Below, one piece after another: positions 58,852 through 64,000 of a stretch of 64,000 bases of DNA (the first letter of the stretch is position 1; every line of letters starts with the position of its first letter). The stretch lies in assembly GCA_026008535.1 (NCBI GenBank), contig BRKX01000003.1:28386001-28450000 (forward strand), given 5' to 3'. The DNA comes from Perilla frutescens (taxonomy: Eukaryota > Streptophyta > Magnoliopsida > Lamiales > Lamiaceae). The translations under genes and the position numbers were made by a program. The notes under the pieces are model-generated. The model ran no database searches. It saw only the letters and a list, made by a program, of their open reading frames with translations, and was not told where the DNA came from.

Positions 58852-60067
58852 AAAAGGCTCACGATTTAGATGGTCACGAACCCACCATTGGTACACCGTA
58901 GAATAATCTCATAGTTATTTTATCTTGACACATTGGTTTGTATATTGAGGAGGATCACGATAGGATACCATTCTCTATTCTGACCTTAATGAGAGAATAA
59001 AGATCCACAGAATTCAGGTTCTTAACTCATATATATTGGCAGACATATATATGTTATGTTTATTACTTTGATTTATCAATGGGTGAGGTTCTTTGATAGA
59101 ATCAATAATCTCGATATCTTGGGTATTAACATCTATATATATGATGGGTCATGCAATATATATGGGCACCGTGTCCTGGTGTGCCAGGTTGATGATGTCC
59201 CCTTGAGGAAGCACAAAGTTCATGTGAAACCCTACAGGTGGAATTTATTCCATACATGATAAAACTTGTATGGTACTACTCTAGGAATAAGATATTAATT
59301 AGTTATAGCTGTCAGAAGCTTGCATAATTAATTAATGGACATTATATCTTAAACATGGGGAATGGTTGAACTAAATGAGAAAGCATATTCGTAAATATGT
59401 ATTAAATTGGTAGGTCAGTATTATTTCTTTAGTGGAATAAAAATAATACTTAATTTATTTAATTATATCCTAAGTTTATTGGATATTGGAAATTAAATAA
59501 ATTAGCAGGCCAATTTAATATTCTTCTAGATCTCTGTTGTAGCCCAATATGACTTTAGTGGACTGGAGATGGAATAAGAGTTAGAGGCCCAAACCCAGTA
59601 GGGTTGGGACTGCTAATTTTCGCCCACCTCCCTATAAATATAGGGGAAGGGGATGAAAATTAGACACACAGAAATCAACCCTCTTATGCTCTCTTGATCT
59701 CCATAGAATTCATACCCATTTAGTAGAATACAGTACACCCTGTATCTAAACACAGTCAGAGAATACAGCAGAAGATCAAGGAGTGAAATTGCACACTTGA
59801 GGGGCAACGATCATACATCACTCAGCAGCAAAATAAGACCTTTAATCTTGTCCTCAACCCGACGTTCAATTTGTAAGTCAATTTTCGTGTTCTATGTTTC
59901 CGCTTTTAATTAGAATTGAAAATTGTCTTGCATGTTAATTCAACTCAGTTAATTAATTACATACGAGCTGCATAAAATTATGATATACATGAACTATGAT
60001 TAATGAGCAACCAAATAAGTTATGTGGTGGTTCAATTCGAAAAAAACCCCAACAACTAGTATGAGAG

Positions 60068-62590
60068 TGATACCCCGACCCTTTTTACTAAATTATAAAT
60101 TATAATTTTGGTAAATGATTTTGAATTAATATTGTTTAAATATTAATTATGATGGTATGTTTGTATATTATGCCATTGTTTTAATGCAGGTTGTCCCACT
60201 CGAACCGATACGTCATAGTACGGTGATATTATACTGAGTGTATAATACAGTTTGAATTTTTATTACTAAAATGTCGAGTTATATGATAATGAATGTGATT
60301 ACATTCTATTTTATTTTTATATGATAATGAATGTGATTATATTCGATTTTATTTGTACCATACTTTAAACACCCTAACGCTGAACCGATCGGAGGTCTCG
60401 CTGCCCGGTCAGCGAGTCAGGGATTCAGAGGGTGAAGCGCCCTGATGGGGGCTAGAGGGCAACGCCCCCTGCTTTTTTGGTAAGTATTAAATGTGTTTTG
60501 AAATTTAAGTTATGTTTAAATTAGAAAGTTAAATGGAGTTGGAAATGTCTTTCGAAAAATAACAAAAGATCGAGTCTGCAGCGTGACTGTTAGACACGAC
60601 CTCATTCAGGTCATGTGCCGAGTGGTCTGCAATGCAACCGAGAGGTGCGACCCCCATCCAAGTCGCGTGTCGAGCCCTCTGCAACACGACCATGGGGCGC
60701 GACACTTTGAGTCGCGTATCACCACTTCAGGGAGCCATTTTCCTTCGGCTCGAACGCTACCTCCAAGCGCGACCCTCCTTAGGTCGCGCCTCGCTTCGGA
60801 ATTTTCATCCTTTAAATACTTCACTTTACTCATTCCTCTTCATTTCTTCTTCACCTATTTGGGTGATTTTCTTCCAAATCCTCTCAAGAAATTCTTCAAG
60901 TTTTGGAGTGGATTCTCTTATCCATCAACCAAGGTAACTTCATACCCTCTTCTTCTTGGTGATTAAGCACCATTTCCATGTTGATTTCAACCTAGGGTTT
61001 GTATCCAAAAATTAGGGTTTTCAATTTTATTGATCTTCTTGCTTTGATATCTTGAGCATATGGTTTATTTACTCCATTGAAGTTATATGTGTTGTTAAAT
61101 TGACATTCCTATGGTTTATTATTGCTAGGGTTTGGATTTTTGCCCTAATTTTCCCTTAATATGTTGGTGTTTGGTTGGAGGTGTTGTGATGGTTGTATGG
61201 AGTTGATGTCCATGTATGTTAGAGCCCTAGGGTGGAGATGCTTGTGTTTGGAATTATGGGTTTAAAGGATTTAAATTGAGTCTTGTTCTTGTGGTTTAAA
61301 TAGGTGCACGTAACGTGTTCGGTTAAATGCCTCAAAGAGTTTTAATGTGTATTTTGAGTCTAAAATCATAGTATGAGCTTGTATATCCATGGTTGTGTAT
61401 GTGGAAATGTATGAAAATCTTAAAGCAATGTCTAGAATGTGTTTGGTCAAAATTATAGAATAATTGTATAACTCGATGTCTAAAATGAAAAAGGGGTTTA
61501 AAAATGAAAGGTTACGTATTGTGGTTCGAGGAGGATGACTTGTGCATGGCAAGGAAGTATTTCAAAGGTAGAGAGGCTTTCGAAAGCGTCTCATAAGGTG
61601 GGGTTACTCTAAACTGTAAACACGTGTAAAGTTATAGTTATTGTTGTGCTTTGATTGTATAAGTATGCAGGGTGTTCGGACTGGTTATATGAATGAGACC
61701 CTTCAGGGCAATACAGAGATCCTTCAGGATTGATAAAAACATCCTACGGGATCGATATAGACTTGTTAATGTCCTCCCTAGGGGATAATAAGTCTGCAGG
61801 CATCCCTACAGGGCTAAGACGTTCATTAACAGGGGCATCATGATGTTTGGACCCTACGAGGTCGAGATTAGTCTCTACGAAGTAAAGAAATTTCCGTATG
61901 TTATATTTTCACTTGTGCATTTGGCTATAACTGTTTGCAGTGTTTCTCCACTGAGTATGTTGTTAAATACTCACCCCATTCATTTAATGAATTTCAGGTT
62001 GAGGAGTTGGGGCTCGAGTAGGAGTGTTGTGAACACAAGAGAACCCCCACAAGCTTGTGTTTACTTTTGCATGCTCTTCTTTTGAAATACTCGTATTAAT
62101 ATCATTTCATTGATCATTCTCCTTTTGTTTTTATGATCAATGATCATTGGGGATGGGACTAGCCCTATTTTGTAGTTATGTTGTATTTAACTTGAGATAT
62201 TGTGTAAATGTTTTAAAGACGGGTCGTTCGATCTTAGAACCTCCTACGTGCAAATTATATGTCGTTGAACCCCTATATATTATGATGGCTAAACTATGGT
62301 ACTAGACGGGCAGGTTGTGTAAGACCTAAGAGCCTGATAGGTTAGATGATTGTATGATTGTGTGGATGGGCTTATACGATGCCTCTACTTAATACTATGT
62401 TGTGTGACAAAATAGATCCGATAGGTTGCATGTTATAATTGTGAAAAATTTATAATGAAAATCATGATGTCTTACCTTATCATGCTATTTGACCTTAGCT
62501 TCCGCTCAATTTAATATAAGCACACAAATATAAGTAAGTAAATGGTATGTTAAGTGACGTGGCCAAACGGAGTAGTTTGGGGGCGTTACA
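60068..62590 (+). mobile_element. LTR-C: solo gypsy-type LTR (family A/B/C)
   Basis: 2523 bp, TGATACCCCGACCC to GGGGGCGTTACA, with 4-bp duplications AGAG at 60064-60067 and 62591-62594. It landed inside the ANG2 primer-binding site: removing it rejoins CTAGTATG to AGAGCGGGTTTTGG. It has a short local duplication near 60290-60345 (TATATGATAATGAATGTGAT twice), tandem CpG-rich units at 60576-60729, TTTAAATAC near 60813 and TTCCGCT at 62500-62506. Confidence 0.88.
60576..60729 (+). repeat. Three 51-52 bp tandem CpG-rich promoter units in LTR-C
   Basis: Units start CTGCAGCGTGAC (60576), CTGCAATGCAACC (60627) and CTGCAACACGAC (60679). Each has a GCGAC-type word in the middle and a GTCGCGT or GTCATGT word near the end, so each can fold on itself. 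The array ends about 80 bp before the TATA-like box. Confidence 0.75.
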
Positions 62591-62991
62591 AGAGCGGGTT
62601 TTGGCACTGCTCTAGAATTAATTCTAGTAACTGTTCGAATTATGTTATTAAAATTTTAGATGAATTTATGTGTTATGAATTTTCAATTTTAATAGCATGT
62701 TATTTTCGAACATTGTGAGTTTTAAAATCAGATGTATTTTTGATATAGTTCAAAAAATCCAGTTTTAATTATCTTGTAATTTTTGATACATGTATAATAA
62801 AATTTGGTATGATAATTTGATGTTTATCAAATTTCCAGATTTTATTAGTGTAAGTTTCGGAAATTATGAAGCATCAAATTTCAAAAATTTGGTGTTTTTT
62901 AAGATTCCCTACTTTGATCCATAATTTTCGATTTTTGTTGCTTTAGATTTGGAATAGAATTTTGATCCATGTCAAAATTTCCTAATCTAAG
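62591..62991 (+). other. ANG2 leader, truncated by COP3
   Basis: Starts with the right half of the primer-binding site (AGAGC) and GGGTTTTGGCACTGCTCTAG, matching ANG1 2066-2090. AT-rich with CAAATTTCCAGATTTTAT words as in the ANG1 leader. No coding. Confidence 0.75.
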
Positions 62992-63800
62992 TGTTGGGAA
63001 AAATTATCAAGATGACTCAACTGATGGTTTTGATGAAATGTCAAAACATATGGAAAAGTTATTTGAAAACTACAAGTTATTCAGACTGGAAGTTGGAGCA
63101 ATGACTAATTAAGACTTCAAATCTCAGCTCAGCTGAAGCGAAAATACAATCGCCTTGAAGCATGGTCAACCAGCTTAAAAGGATGTCGCATCCAGACCAG
63201 TCAAGATCCACTCTTCAAAGCTCAAGAGAAGCTGTGATAGGAAGAGACTGGAAGGCGTCAACAGATGAGTAAGCCATCAGTCCAGCTGAAAACCAAGAGA
63301 GACTGATAAGGAAAGAGCCAGCTTGAAAGATCAAGACCAAACTGAACTGACCAAGATCAGTCAGTTGGGAGAAGAAAGCTCAATTGAAATCCGACTGGAA
63401 ACTAGAGCTGAAAGCTCTAAAGCCCAGCTGTCAAAAGTCTCAAGCTAAAAGCTAAAGCAGCTGATCCAAGGCACTCCAGGACTGAAGCATAAGGCAGCTG
63501 AGGAACTGCCAACTGGACAATCTCAGAAGCTGAAAGCTGAGACAGTTGAGACCCCATTAGCTGAAGTCCAGAATTGACAGCTGTAATAACTGTTCTCCGA
63601 CAAGCAGTTATTAGAGAATCTTGACAGGAAATCACAGGAAGATCCTGACGATCCTGGAGCAGAAGCCATTAAATTCAACGGCTAAGTCCATTCAAGCTTC
63701 AATGGCTACAAGCATTAAACCGTCCCTGGTGGAATCAACTCATCCACCAATCCCAACGATCACTAAGATCACTCATCTATATAAGAGAGTGAAGCAATAG
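62992..63800 (+). repeat. COP3: copia-type 5' LTR, truncated
   Basis: Begins TGTTGGGAAAAATTATCAAG and carries a TATA-like CTATATAAGAGAG near 63777. It contains many AGCTG words between 63125 and 63590. No LTR end or primer-binding site follows; instead the sequence runs into RNase H coding. The five bases before it, CTAAG (62987-62991), would be the left target duplication. Confidence 0.65.
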
Positions 63801-64000
63801 CTGAAGGATTATAAGGTGGAGACTGAAGAAGTGCCAATCTTCTGTGATAACAATAGTGCTATTGCAATATCTCAAAATCCAGTATTGCATTCAAGGATGA
63901 AGCACATTGATATCATACACCACTTCATCAGAGACCATATCGAAAAGAAAGACATATACATCAAATATATCAACACGGAGAAGCAGATAGCTAACATCTT
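63801..64000 (+). pseudogene. COP3 RNase H fragment, continues past window
   Basis: Frame with KQ-stop-LKDYKVETEEVPIFC, then DNNSAIAISQNPVLHSRMKH, IDIIHHFIRDHIEKKDIYIK and YINTEKQIANI to the window edge. CDN, the SRMKHIDI block and the terminal IANI (usually IADI) identify the end of a copia RNase H. An in-frame stop lies near 63812. The protein is reached directly from the LTR, without gag, protease, integrase or RT. Confidence 0.85.

Larger units (their letters stand above)
50056..60054 (+). repeat. ANG2 5' LTR, split by GYP2
   Basis: Homologous to both ANG1 LTRs along its whole length (for example the ATTGGATATTGG, GGTAGGTCAGTATTATTTC and CTCCCTATAAATATAGGGG blocks). It has a TATA-like TATAAATATAG near 59632 and TTCCGCT at 59898-59904, 150 bp from the LTR end as in ANG1. 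Confidence 0.85.
50056..62991 (+). mobile_element. ANG2: second Angela/BARE-like copia element (5' LTR and leader), nested
   Basis: Starts TGCTAGTCTTGTATAC, a diverged form of the ANG1 LTR start. The LTR runs 50056-50263 and 58857-60054 (about 1.41 kb), ending CCCCAACA. The site after it (CTAGTATGAGAG, 60056-60067) is the primer-binding site, cut by LTR-C and resuming at 62591 as AGAGCGGGTTTTGGCAC. The leader (to 62991) resembles ANG1 2070 onwards and is cut by COP3. Any gag-pol and 3' LTR would lie outside the window. Confidence 0.85.

Noticed and set aside
60576..60729. CRISPR-like spaced repeats
   Set aside because: Units are contiguous, diverged and lack constant repeats with unique spacers; the sequence is a eukaryotic LTR.

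Overview
This window is a block of nested transposable elements from a plant nuclear genome, most likely pericentromeric or intergenic heterochromatin of a eudicot. I see no host gene, no rRNA or tRNA gene and no CRISPR array. Evidence for a plant: Ty1/copia and Ty3/gypsy LTR retrotransposons with long LTRs (0.95-3.2 kb), primer-binding sites matching plant initiator-Met tRNA (TGGTATCAGAGC), a tRNA-derived SINE, hAT remnants and MITE-like DNA. The species cannot be named. Lineage names below (SIRE-like, Angela/BARE-like, Tekay-like) are inferences from motifs and layout.

Layout, outermost first. (1) 1 to about 21661: S1, a SIRE-like copia element on +, its 5' part outside the window. It is split by ANG1 (635-9836, full Angela/BARE-like copia, target duplication ATGTT), a small hAT-type element (13262-13981), solo LTR-D (15637-18559, holding a 247-bp MITE) and solo LTR-A (19120-21491). 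(2) 22239-45950: GYP1, a gypsy element on - (TATAT), split by solo LTR-E (24405-27557, CAATC) and by S2 (31967-44159, SIRE-like copia on +, ATCCA), which itself holds solo LTR-B (32274-34467). (3) 45956-50055: older debris: a copia RNase H piece (-), a hAT transposase 3' end (+) and a hAT-like non-coding element holding a SINE. (4) 50056 to 62991: ANG2, the start of a second Angela/BARE-like element, whose 5' LTR is split by GYP2 (50264-58851, AAAAG) and whose primer-binding site is split by solo LTR-C (60068-62590). (5) 62992 to the end: COP3, a copia LTR joined directly to an RNase H fragment.

All coding regions are broken by in-frame stops and frameshifts, often together with lost catalytic or zinc-ligand residues, so none looks autonomous. 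Target-site duplications were read directly for nine insertions, and in several cases removing the inserted element restores a continuous motif in the host element. Points most worth a second look: a third ORF downstream of pol in both SIRE-like elements; a non-coding gypsy element with 2.9-kb LTRs (GYP2); CpG-rich, fast-changing tandem repeats upstream of the TATA-like box in the LTR-A/B/C family; a TTCCGCT box shared near the 3' end of LTRs from unrelated lineages; and the COP3 LTR-to-RNase H junction.
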